From assembly GCA_028693235.1 (NCBI GenBank), contig JAQUVW010000004.1, positions 248,001 to 312,000 of the forward strand: a DNA stretch of 64,000 nucleotides, written 5' to 3'. Shown here one piece after another: positions 18,713-25,569 of this stretch (position 1 is its first letter; the number at the start of each line of letters is the position of its first letter). Position numbers and translations under genes: made by a program. The notes under the pieces are model-generated. The model was not told where the DNA came from and ran no database searches. It saw only the letters and a list, made by a program, of their open reading frames with translations. This DNA comes from Candidatus Gastranaerophilales bacterium (GTDB taxonomy: Bacteria > Cyanobacteriota > Vampirovibrionia > Gastranaerophilales > Gastranaerophilaceae).

Positions 18713-19396
18713 CTACCAGCTGACATCTTGTCTCAAATAATCCATATTACCTTTCAAAATAACCCACGCAGTGCAAGGACCACCATCTGTTTTGCAACCT
18801 GTCATTGGAACGCCTATATCTTTAGGTGATCCAGCAGGCATAACTCCATATTTAGTCAGCTCAAAGTTAAACGTATCTTTTCCGAAAGTATTAGGACCTT
18901 TGTTACCATTGACGTCTATTACTATAAGTCCAAACACATTTTTTAGAGCAGGTGTACTTCCAAAATACTCATATGTAAAGTAAAGGTATAAACTAAACGA
19001 CATGTTATCATTTAGCCGAACTTTGTAATAACTAGAACTTAAATTCAGACTACCATGATTATTACCATTTAGGTACTTATAAGTAACAGCAGGAAAGCAG
19101 TCACCATCTGATGTCATGCCACAATTTTTCTCAACATTGAGGTATTTAACAACAAGGTCACCATATGCTTTTGTGGATTCCGCATCAGAGGCATAATCAG
19201 TTGGATCAAAGCCATCTTGCGACATTACCATATTGTGGGCTTGCGATAAAGTGGAATAAGCCTTCTTTACAGCACTTACGCTTTCTTGCTCATTAGTTTT
19301 ATTCAAAAGCGACGGTATTGTCATCGCTGCAATAACACCAATAATTACGAGCGTAATCAATACTTCTGCCAGAGTAAACGCCGATTTTGTTTTCAT
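18713..19396 (-). CDS. Type IV pilin-like / pseudopilin protein 2
   Basis: A 227-residue pseudopilin with leader MKTKS and then AFTLAEVLITLVIIGVIAA, identical over this stretch to pseudopilin 1. The globular part carries four cysteines in pairs and the segment IDVNGNKGPN. I start it at ATG 19396, right at the prepilin leader. An in-frame ATG 15 codons upstream would give an atypical leader. It ends 7 bases from the helicase stop, in convergent orientation. The near-identical N-termini next to unrelated cargo suggest these loci can recombine. Confidence 0.85.
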   Translation of the reverse strand: MKTKSAFTLAEVLITLVIIGVIAAMTIPSLLNKTNEQESVSAVKKAYSTLSQAHNMVMSQDGFDPTDYASDAESTKAYGDLVVKYLNVEKNCGMTSDGDCFPAVTYKYLNGNNHGSLNLSSSYYKVRLNDNMSFSLYLYFTYEYFGSTPALKNVFGLIVIDVNGNKGPNTFGKDTFNFELTKYGVMPAGSPKDIGVPMTGCKTDGGPCTAWVILKGNMDYLRQDVSW

Positions 19397-19521
19397 TATT
19401 TTTTGTTTCCTAAATCTCAGATTTATTAAAATATATTGCATGAAAATGCATTGATTCTGTACCGTTCTACAATAATTTCAAACTAAAGTCAAGTGAAAAC
19501 TAATTCTTTTATACTTATTGA

Positions 19522-19723
19522 ATGATTAAAAATAATTCATCAAAACTTTTTGGCGAACGCAGAATTAAAATGATTGAACATTGCAGACTTACAGGACTCA
19601 GTAAAATACGGTTCACAGATGTATCACGCAGAAATATCTATTTTTAGTCTAGATACAATAAATAAAATATGTAATGAATTGAACTGCAAGACTCAGGATT
19701 TATTTGAATTTATTCCTGATTAA
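19522..19723 (+). pseudogene. Frameshifted Cro/C1-type HTH regulator
   Basis: Two overlapping frames give the two halves of a small HTH_26-type repressor. The first, from ATG 19522, reads NNSSKLFGERRIKMIEHCRLTGLSK, which matches the N-terminal helices, and stops at 19645-19647. The second, one base out of frame, reads SLDTINKICNELNCKTQDLF and ends at 19721-19723; it matches the C-terminal half that in this family runs LDKIC.AL.C...DLLEYIPD. The break falls around 19600-19615, where the recognition helix should be. It is most likely a dead regulator. Confidence 0.65.
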
Positions 19724-19810
19724 AATTGTTTTTGGGTTAATTCTTTTTGTCAAAAAGATTAACATTATAGCAAGAAAAGATGCTAATCAAGATTGACATT
19801 TGAAAAGTAA

Positions 19811-19840
19811 TTGTTAAGCAATGTAACAAGGGTATATAAA
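19811..19840 (+). promoter_or_regulatory. Possible promoter of the candidate non-coding RNA
   Basis: TTGTTA (19811-19816) and TATAAA (19835-19840) with an 18-base spacer, upstream of a gene-free transcribed-looking segment that ends in a strong terminator. Support is by motif only. Confidence 0.4.
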
Positions 19841-19846
19841 ATGAAT

Positions 19847-20183
19847 ATAAAAAAGCAATATTTAAAGATAAAAATACTTTATTAAAGTACGAGAGATGAA
19901 AAAAGAGAGAACCACAAACCCACACCACGAGAGAGTTTCGAGAACGAGAGAAATTAACCACACGAGAGATTAGAGAAAACAAAAATTTAAAACCACGAAT
20001 GAAATCGATTAAGTCTACAACATATTAGAGGGAGTAATAGAGAGACAAAAGCCAAAAAGCTTTTTAAAACAAATTTTTTAACCACACACACTCCACACTA
20101 CTTACTAACCTTACACTTTACTTTTACACACACGAGGAATCAAAACAGATTCAAAACCCTTTCATTAGAAAGGGCTTTTTTTT
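19847..20183 (+). ncRNA. Candidate non-coding RNA of about 335 nt
   Basis: A segment bounded by a plausible promoter and a clear terminator (CCCTTTC, ATTA, GAAAGGG, then eight or more T at about 20157-20182) with no reading frame longer than a few codons. It has strong strand asymmetry. The first half is purine-rich with four copies of ACGAGAGA (about 19889, 19927, 19944, 19962), often next to CCACA. The second half is rich in C, A and T with few G (about 20080-20135). It does not match RNase P RNA, tmRNA, SRP RNA or 6S RNA by the signatures I know. It could instead be a decayed region. Confidence 0.4.
20157..20183 (+). terminator. Rho-independent terminator
   Basis: A 7-bp stem CCCTTTC/GAAAGGG with ATTA loop is followed by C and a run of T. 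No protein gene lies in this orientation upstream for over 400 bases, apart from the broken HTH. Confidence 0.85.
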
Positions 20184-20590
20184 GCCTTCTTTTCAAGGCT
20201 AGTTACGAGCCGTAGAAAATGGCGTCACGATAAACAAAAGAGCTTCTCTTGTGATAAGAACTTAGAATAGTGACCGGATTTTAGCAAGAGCCGAGTCGAG
20301 AGAAAGTGAGCGAGCTCGTCCCAGTGAACAATTTAATGAAGCAAAATGAAAGATTTTCAACTGCAAATAATCCAAGACGTGGTTATATTTAAACAAAGAT
20401 AATCAACAGTAAATAAAAATCAAAACCTTTACAGCATGCTGAACTTGTTTCAACCCCCTAAAGGGCTTTTTGCCACAGTCAGCAAGGACAATTTCAAAAG
20501 AAAAAACGGATAATCAAACAATCATCCGTAATAATAAGTAATAAGTGAGAATTTATACTTTTTATTCATAATTTATTAGCATTTTGTAAA
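20184..20590. other. Gene-free stretch with short hairpins
   Basis: No reading frame is supported. It holds a degraded palindromic element near 20430-20475 (CAGCATGCTG and a small CCCT/AGGG hairpin with T5) and, at 20500-20529, a hairpin read on the minus strand. Nothing else was recognised. Confidence 0.5.
20500..20529 (-). terminator. Terminator of the 182-residue unknown gene
   Basis: On the minus strand ACGGAT (20529-20524) and ATCCGT (20511-20506) form a stem with a 12-base loop, followed by TTTTTT, about 60 bases after the gene's stop. Confidence 0.65.
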
Positions 20591-21139
20591 TTATGCGAAT
20601 ATATTCAAAGGTTCTTTTTCAGATTTTTCTTCTTTGTTTGCTGCAGGTTGGTAGAATGAAAATGGGTTTGAACCTCTTTTATCTTTATTTAAGTTTTGAG
20701 CTCCAAAAAGTTGAGCTGCTTGAGGAACTGCAAATACGTTTTTTACGTTAGCATCTGTTGCTTCTGAAACAGGAAGTACAACTTTGCCTTCTACTTGTTT
20801 TGCTGTTTTAACTGAATCTTGTGCTGCTTGTGCATTCAAGTATTGAACGTTAGCGATGAAATTTTGGTTCAAGTTGATATCCAAACCTGCATTTCTAACT
20901 GCAACTTGAGTTGCTTTTTCGATGTTTGTTCTTGAATTATACAAGTCTAAGCCTAATTGAGCTCTGTTGAATTTTGTAAGATCAACTGAATCGAGATCAA
21001 CGGTTTTAATGTTTTTATCTAAGATTTGGCTTGTGATATCTTTTACTGCATTTGTATCAATACCTTGGTTCTTAGAAGTCAAACCGTATGTATTATTCAA
21101 GCTATTGTAGTTGTTAATGTTAAGACTCATTTTCGCCAT
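20591..21139 (-). CDS. Unknown protein, 182 residues
   Basis: I do not recognise it. It is soluble, rich in N, Q, A and K, with no signal peptide, membrane segment or cysteine. The N-terminus (SLNINNYNSLNNTYG) is asparagine-rich, the centre is predicted helical, and the C-terminus is charged and ends EPLNIFA. Translation may start at ATG 21139 or at the fourth codon, ATG 21130. An imperfect sigma-28-like promoter lies upstream (21188-21215), divergent from the HD-GYP gene's sigma-28 promoter. A link to motility or the cell surface is possible but unproven. Confidence 0.75.
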   Translation of the reverse strand: MAKMSLNINNYNSLNNTYGLTSKNQGIDTNAVKDITSQILDKNIKTVDLDSVDLTKFNRAQLGLDLYNSRTNIEKATQVAVRNAGLDINLNQNFIANVQYLNAQAAQDSVKTAKQVEGKVVLPVSEATDANVKNVFAVPQAAQLFGAQNLNKDKRGSNPFSFYQPAANKEEKSEKEPLNIFA

Positions 21140-21187
21140 ATCCCATTTATTACTTATTGTTGTTTGTACTTATTACTTACATTTATT

Positions 21188-21215
21188 ATTTCGACATTAT
21201 TGAATATCAACTTTA
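21188..21215 (-). promoter_or_regulatory. Weak sigma-28-like promoter for the 182-residue gene
   Basis: On the minus strand TAAAGTTG (21215-21208) and GTCGAAAT (21195-21188) are separated by 12 bases. The consensus is TAAAGTTT-N11-GCCGATAA, so the -35 is good, while the -10 and the spacing are off. The rest of the 21140-21474 gap holds the divergent sigma-28 promoter and AT-rich DNA. Confidence 0.35.
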
Positions 21216-21356
21216 GGTTTTAAGACGATGTTGTTACATTTGTTTACAATGTGTTTTCTAATTTTAATTTGCTTAAACTTTCTTAATTTAACGCCCTAAA
21301 CTCATACTTTGCTATCAAACTTCTACAACTAAAGTATAAATTTTTGTAAAAAGCAT

Positions 21357-21383
21357 CAAAGTTTTATTTTTATTTGCCGATAA
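21357..21383 (+). promoter_or_regulatory. Sigma-28 (FliA-type) promoter of the HD-GYP-like gene
   Basis: CAAAGTTT, 11 bases, then GCCGATAA. The -10 is a perfect match to the sigma-28 consensus and the -35 has one mismatch, with exact spacing. It lies about 90 bases upstream of the start at 21475 and resembles the flagellin promoter of the same window. Confidence 0.8.
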
Positions 21384-21474
21384 TCTCAAAGTAAGGATTT
21401 TTTCCTAAAAAAAAACCTTTTGAAAAACACGAAAAAATGCCTTAAAATAAAGAGAAATTGAAATAGGAAGACCT

Positions 21475-22848
21475 ATGACGGAAGAAAAATCAGAACAAAA
21501 TGTATCACTGTTTTCACGCAGTGCCGATTTCATGGATGCTGACCCATTAGAAGAAATTTTTGCTTTGAATTTGGGCGACTTTTTATCAGAACATTTAATC
21601 TCTGATGATTTAGCTCAAAAAATAAGCAAAGGCGGTAGCGTCGATAAAATTGAAAGCCTTAAAAATCAATTACAAGAATTGACTTCTATTTATTCAATAG
21701 ACAATACTTTGAAAATTTTAGGCTTTACCGATAAAGAAGATTATGTCATCTACAACTCAATCGCAAAAACTATAAAACAAATGCTTGAAGTTGATGCATG
21801 CCAAATTTTCTTGGCTAAAGAATATGCTAAAGGTCTTGATAAAGCTGATAACGACTTGGTCCTTGTCGGTTCATCTTTGAACTTCCGAGATGATATTTAC
21901 TCACATAATATAGGCTACTCTCTTAACGATAAAAGCCTTGTGACAAAAGCGTTCACTGACCATGAAATAATTGAAACTTTTGGCTACGGAAAAGGCAAAG
22001 AATATACCCCTATCCTTAAATTAAAAGAAAACAAAGTTGACTACTGCGTTGCCGTTCCAATGTATAGCAACCTTGAAAATGTCGGCGTTATCGTTATTCA
22101 AAATCACTCTAATAAAAAAGTGAACAAAGAATTTGTAGAACTCGTACATGTTACAGCTAAACTTTTTGCAACTTCGTTTGCTTTGCAAAAATTGACAGAA
22201 GAAACCGAAATTCTCATAAATAACTCTGAAGTTACAACAACTCAATTGCAACACCATAGAGCAGAATTGACTGCCGTAATAGGTGATTTGGGCGACGAAC
22301 AACAAATGTTTGTAGAAAACATGGCTAAAGCTGTTGACGCTAAAAGCAACTTCAAAGCAAATCACTCTAAAGAAGTTGCCGACTTGGCTCGAGATATTTG
22401 CTCTCATCTCGGATTGAACGAAAAAACTAAAGATTTAATATATTATGCAGCTCTTTTGCGTAACATTGGCAAAATAACAATTCCTCAAGAATTGTTTAAC
22501 AAAAAAGAAAAGTTATCTCGAGAAGATTGGGAAAAACTTCAAAACCACCCCAATATCGGTGTTAATCTGCTTATGAGCATCAACTTCTTATCTGAAGTCG
22601 TCCCTTATATTCACTACCATAAAGAACGTTGGGACGGCAAAGGTAAACCCGAAGGACTCAGCGGATACAGTATTCCTCTCGGTTCAAGAATCGTTGCAAT
22701 TGCAGACGCTTTCTGTGCTTTACTTGAAAAACGAACTTATCGTGATGCATTAAGTGTTAAAGAAACTTTAGACGTTATACATCAAGAATCTCAAATCAAA
22801 TGGGACCCTTGTCTTGTTGACGCTCTTATACAGATAAAAAACAAATAA
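21475..22848 (+). CDS. GAF and degenerate HD-GYP domain protein
   Basis: A 457-residue cytosolic protein: an N-terminal unknown part, a GAF-like sensor domain (about 85-240), a short helical linker, and an HD-GYP domain (about 285-450). HD-GYP proteins normally hydrolyse cyclic di-GMP. Here the metal-binding HD pair is replaced by R329-N330 (LLRNIGKI instead of LLHDIGKI), and the GYP tripeptide reads GKP (390-392). H358, H382 and D411 remain. Loss of the HD pair predicts an inactive enzyme, perhaps a c-di-GMP or partner sensor. A sigma-28 promoter upstream ties it to motility. The start has AGGAAG 5 bases upstream. Confidence 0.88.
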   Translation: MTEEKSEQNVSLFSRSADFMDADPLEEIFALNLGDFLSEHLISDDLAQKISKGGSVDKIESLKNQLQELTSIYSIDNTLKILGFTDKEDYVIYNSIAKTIKQMLEVDACQIFLAKEYAKGLDKADNDLVLVGSSLNFRDDIYSHNIGYSLNDKSLVTKAFTDHEIIETFGYGKGKEYTPILKLKENKVDYCVAVPMYSNLENVGVIVIQNHSNKKVNKEFVELVHVTAKLFATSFALQKLTEETEILINNSEVTTTQLQHHRAELTAVIGDLGDEQQMFVENMAKAVDAKSNFKANHSKEVADLARDICSHLGLNEKTKDLIYYAALLRNIGKITIPQELFNKKEKLSREDWEKLQNHPNIGVNLLMSINFLSEVVPYIHYHKERWDGKGKPEGLSGYSIPLGSRIVAIADAFCALLEKRTYRDALSVKETLDVIHQESQIKWDPCLVDALIQIKNK

Positions 22849-22912
22849 AAAGGTAAAAGGTAAAATTAAAAACTATTAGAGATTACCCCGTCGGGGAAAT
22901 TAAGGCGATGAG

Positions 22913-23707
22913 ATGAAAAAATTTATAATATTTATTGTTGTATGCATATTTACAACGTCTTGTGCTTTCGGTGCTGCGTTGTCTAAAAAAGTATCTAAAG
23001 CTTCTATCGACCTTGAAGTTGAAACTAAAGACGGTTTCTTATTAACTTCTAAATTGTATATGCCTAAAGAAAAACGAAAAAAATATCCGCTGGTAGTTTT
23101 ATTACATTCTCTAGGATATTCCAGTGCATACTGGATTGATTTACAGTCGAAATTTAATCAAGCAGGATTCGCCGTGTTAGAAATGGATTTCAGAGGTCAC
23201 GGCAAAAGCATCTATACCGCAAACTTTAGAAAAACAAACTGGAGATATATGTCTGAAAAGACTTATAAAAAATATCCCTCTGATGTATGTGACGTTTTAC
23301 TTTATGTAAGTGAAAATTACAAAAATATTTCAGTTTCAAACATGGCTATTGTTGGAGCTGACATAGGTGCAAACACTGCCATTCTGGCTTCTTCCAAATT
23401 AAAAACTAAACCTATTGCTTTAGTTTTGATATCTCCTTCTGCCAAATTTAAAGGTTTATACACGCCCATAATCCTTGCAGATATTGGAAACGTTCCGATT
23501 TGCGTTCCCCTTAGTGCAAAAGACAGATACTCTCAAACTCAAGCTTATTATTTAAAAAGATTTGCTCAAGGACCCTATTATATAAAAACTTATCCATATG
23601 GCGGAATAGGAATGCTTATTTTGAAAGTTAACAAAGGTATTACAACCGATATTGTAAACTGGACTGTTCAAGAATTTAACTCGAAATTAAAAGTTAAACA
23701 TAAATAA
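22913..23707 (+). CDS. Exported alpha/beta-hydrolase-fold protein, probably inactive
   Basis: A 264-residue protein with an N-terminal signal peptide (MKKFIIFIVVCIFTTSC...). C17 is preceded by TTS, a poor lipobox, so signal peptidase I is likelier. The body has the alpha/beta-hydrolase layout: LLHSLG oxyanion segment (63-68), MDFRGHGKS (91-99), and the nucleophile elbow at 148-152. The elbow reads GADIG, so aspartate (D150) replaces the usual serine. Where a catalytic histidine is expected near the C-terminus the sequence is YGGIGM. It could use Asp as a nucleophile like dehalogenases, or be non-enzymatic. It sits downstream of the HD-GYP gene with a 64-base gap. Confidence 0.75.
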   Translation: MKKFIIFIVVCIFTTSCAFGAALSKKVSKASIDLEVETKDGFLLTSKLYMPKEKRKKYPLVVLLHSLGYSSAYWIDLQSKFNQAGFAVLEMDFRGHGKSIYTANFRKTNWRYMSEKTYKKYPSDVCDVLLYVSENYKNISVSNMAIVGADIGANTAILASSKLKTKPIALVLISPSAKFKGLYTPIILADIGNVPICVPLSAKDRYSQTQAYYLKRFAQGPYYIKTYPYGGIGMLILKVNKGITTDIVNWTVQEFNSKLKVKHK

Positions 23708-23736
23708 AATTTCATCTATCGTAATGATTTAAAAGC

Positions 23737-24666
23737 ATGGACTACCCTTTATACTTAAGAAAAACAGAGGGGAGATATTGGGATATGCCAACTTTGAGTC
23801 ATAACAAGGTTAAAGAAAATTTTCAAAGACCTGATTTAAAAATCGTTCCTAAGAAAAAATCATTAACCAAGCCATATAGCGATATTAGATTAGATAAGTG
23901 GAAAGATTATCCACACATAAAAACTGATACGTGGTGGGAGTTCGCATCACGTGACAAAACCGGTAAACATTCTAATGAATATCACGGAAACTACATACCT
24001 CAAATAGCCCAACAACTATATGAACGTTATACAAAAAAAGGGGATGTCGTTTTAGATTTATTTTTAGGTTCCGGAACTTCTGCCATTGAAGCTCTTAATA
24101 TAAAACGTAGATGTATAGGCGTCGAACTAAAACAAGAATTGGTTGACCATGTCTCACAAAAATTTACACAAAAAGAACTTGTTACTGAAACAAACCTGAT
24201 TTGTGCAGATAGTGCTTCTTCTGACGCAAAAGAGAAAGTTCAAGCAAGACTAGATGTTATGGGTAAAGATAAAGCTCAATTTTTAATTCTACACCCACCT
24301 TATGACGATATTATAAAATTTTCAGATAAAAAAGAGGATTTATCTAACTGTGCTACAACTGATGAATTTTATGATTTATTTGAGAAAGTAGCTAAAAACG
24401 GCTATGATTTACTTGAAAAAGGAAGATTTGCAGCTTTAATTATCGGCGACAAATATGCCAACTCACAAATCTACCCCTTGGGAGCCGATTGTTCAAGAAA
24501 AATGAATGAGCTTGGCTTCATAACTAAAGCAATCATAGTAAAAAATATTGAAGGCAACGAAAAATGTAAGGGTAGAACAGCCAATCTATGGCGTTATAGA
24601 GCTCTAAGCGGTGGCTTCTATATTTTCAAACACGAATACATTTATATTTTCCAAAAAGTAAAATAA
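23737..24666 (+). CDS. Site-specific DNA methyltransferase (N4/N6 amino type)
   Basis: A 309-residue amino-methyltransferase. Motif I is DLFLGSGTSAIEAL (107-120), with the IGVELK strand that binds S-adenosylmethionine. Motif IV reads HPPY (186-189), where D/N/SPPY is the usual form. Motif I precedes IV. No restriction endonuclease or specificity subunit is adjacent, so it is an orphan, with either a regulatory or a protective role. The start is uncertain: ATG 23737 has no ribosome site, while ATG 23788 (residue 18) follows GAGGGGAGA. A strong bidirectional terminator follows the stop. Confidence 0.85.
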   Translation: MDYPLYLRKTEGRYWDMPTLSHNKVKENFQRPDLKIVPKKKSLTKPYSDIRLDKWKDYPHIKTDTWWEFASRDKTGKHSNEYHGNYIPQIAQQLYERYTKKGDVVLDLFLGSGTSAIEALNIKRRCIGVELKQELVDHVSQKFTQKELVTETNLICADSASSDAKEKVQARLDVMGKDKAQFLILHPPYDDIIKFSDKKEDLSNCATTDEFYDLFEKVAKNGYDLLEKGRFAALIIGDKYANSQIYPLGADCSRKMNELGFITKAIIVKNIEGNEKCKGRTANLWRYRALSGGFYIFKHEYIYIFQKVK

Positions 24667-24698
24667 ACAAAAGGCACTTTTTCAAGTGCCTTTTGTTT
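24665..24698. terminator. Bidirectional rho-independent terminator
   Basis: A perfect 15-bp stem (24665-24679 with 24684-24698) and a TTTC loop, centred on GGCACTT/AAGTGCC, between the methyltransferase and the convergent pseudopilin 3 gene. Confidence 0.92.
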
Positions 24699-24704
24699 AC
24701 ATTA

Positions 24705-25415
24705 TTATTTGCCTATTGTTGCACTATCTTTTCCTTGAAGAATAATTGAAGCTGGCCCGTCTGGAACCGCAACTTTATCATAAAGATAAATAACAGAAAT
24801 TTGGTCTTTTAAATCAAGACTTGAAGAACTAGAAATAAGTGCCCATGCCGGCTGTTCAAAAATAGAGGCAATTGAACCTGCTACAGTGCCGCTATACGCA
24901 AATGTAGTAATTTTGTTGGGACCTTTTGAACCATTTACATCAACAACAACTCCAAAGCAAGGAGGATCTAACATTTCAGATGTATATTTGCAATCTCCAA
25001 CACTCATTGGCTCAACATAATAACCGATTCCATCTGCAGTATATATAAACTCATCAGAAGGAATAGAGCTAGGAGCACTTCCTGCATAAGCTGGCATTTC
25101 AAATAAACTATATTCATCTTCGGGTATGGGAGTTTCATTACCCGTTGGTACACTGACTACATTCATTCTCTTTTTAAATAAATTCTCCTGCAAGTCGTTA
25201 ACTGACGTAAAATCTTCAATGTTTTTGCCCGTATGTGCATACTCCATAGATATTGCATTATTCAACGTAGAAACAGATTTTTTAAGTGCTGTTTTGTACT
25301 CTTCTTTATTTGTATTATTCAACAACGACGGTATTGTAATAGCCGCTATAACGCCAATTATGACAAGGGTTATCAGCACTTCTGCTAACGTGAATGCTTT
25401 TTTACTCATTTTCAT
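24705..25415 (-). CDS. Type IV pilin-like / pseudopilin protein 3
   Basis: A 236-residue pseudopilin with leader MKMSKK and then AFTLAEVLITLVIIGVIAA, as in the other two. The globular part shares the KKRMNVVS segment with pseudopilin 1 and the VDVNGSKGPN segment with both. Two cysteines lie in the middle (CKYTSEMLDPPC). The ATG at 25415 has GGGGT 6 bases before it. It is a single gene with no pilus machinery adjacent. Confidence 0.85.
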   Translation of the reverse strand: MKMSKKAFTLAEVLITLVIIGVIAAITIPSLLNNTNKEEYKTALKKSVSTLNNAISMEYAHTGKNIEDFTSVNDLQENLFKKRMNVVSVPTGNETPIPEDEYSLFEMPAYAGSAPSSIPSDEFIYTADGIGYYVEPMSVGDCKYTSEMLDPPCFGVVVDVNGSKGPNKITTFAYSGTVAGSIASIFEQPAWALISSSSSLDLKDQISVIYLYDKVAVPDGPASIILQGKDSATIGK

Positions 25416-25507
25416 TTTATACCCCGGGTTTTAATTTTAAAATTGCTTAACCATGATATCACAATACCCAATAAGGTAAAAGTTATAACATAAAATTCTT
25501 GCACAAA

Positions 25508-25536
25508 TAAAAGACCGCCATTCCTGACGGTCTTTA
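25508..25536 (-). terminator. Terminator of the hnd hydrogenase operon
   Basis: On the minus strand AAAGACCG and CGGTCTTT form an 8-bp stem with a 10-base loop, followed by TTTATTTG, about 35 bases after the hndD stop. Confidence 0.8.
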
Positions 25537-25569
25537 TGGTTTGATGCAGAATAAACCACTACTATGGGA

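Noticed and set aside
19889-19970. ACGAGAGA repeats as a small CRISPR
   Set aside because: The repeats are 8 bases with irregular short spacing and there are no cas genes. Nothing resembles a 23-37-base direct repeat.
20430-20475. Insertion-sequence end or functional repeat element
   Set aside because: Only short palindromes and a decayed hairpin are visible, with no transposase or paired ends.
22880-22900. CCCCGTCGGGG as a terminator between the HD-GYP and hydrolase genes
   Set aside because: The stem is 4 bp with a 3-base loop and no T-tract follows on either strand.
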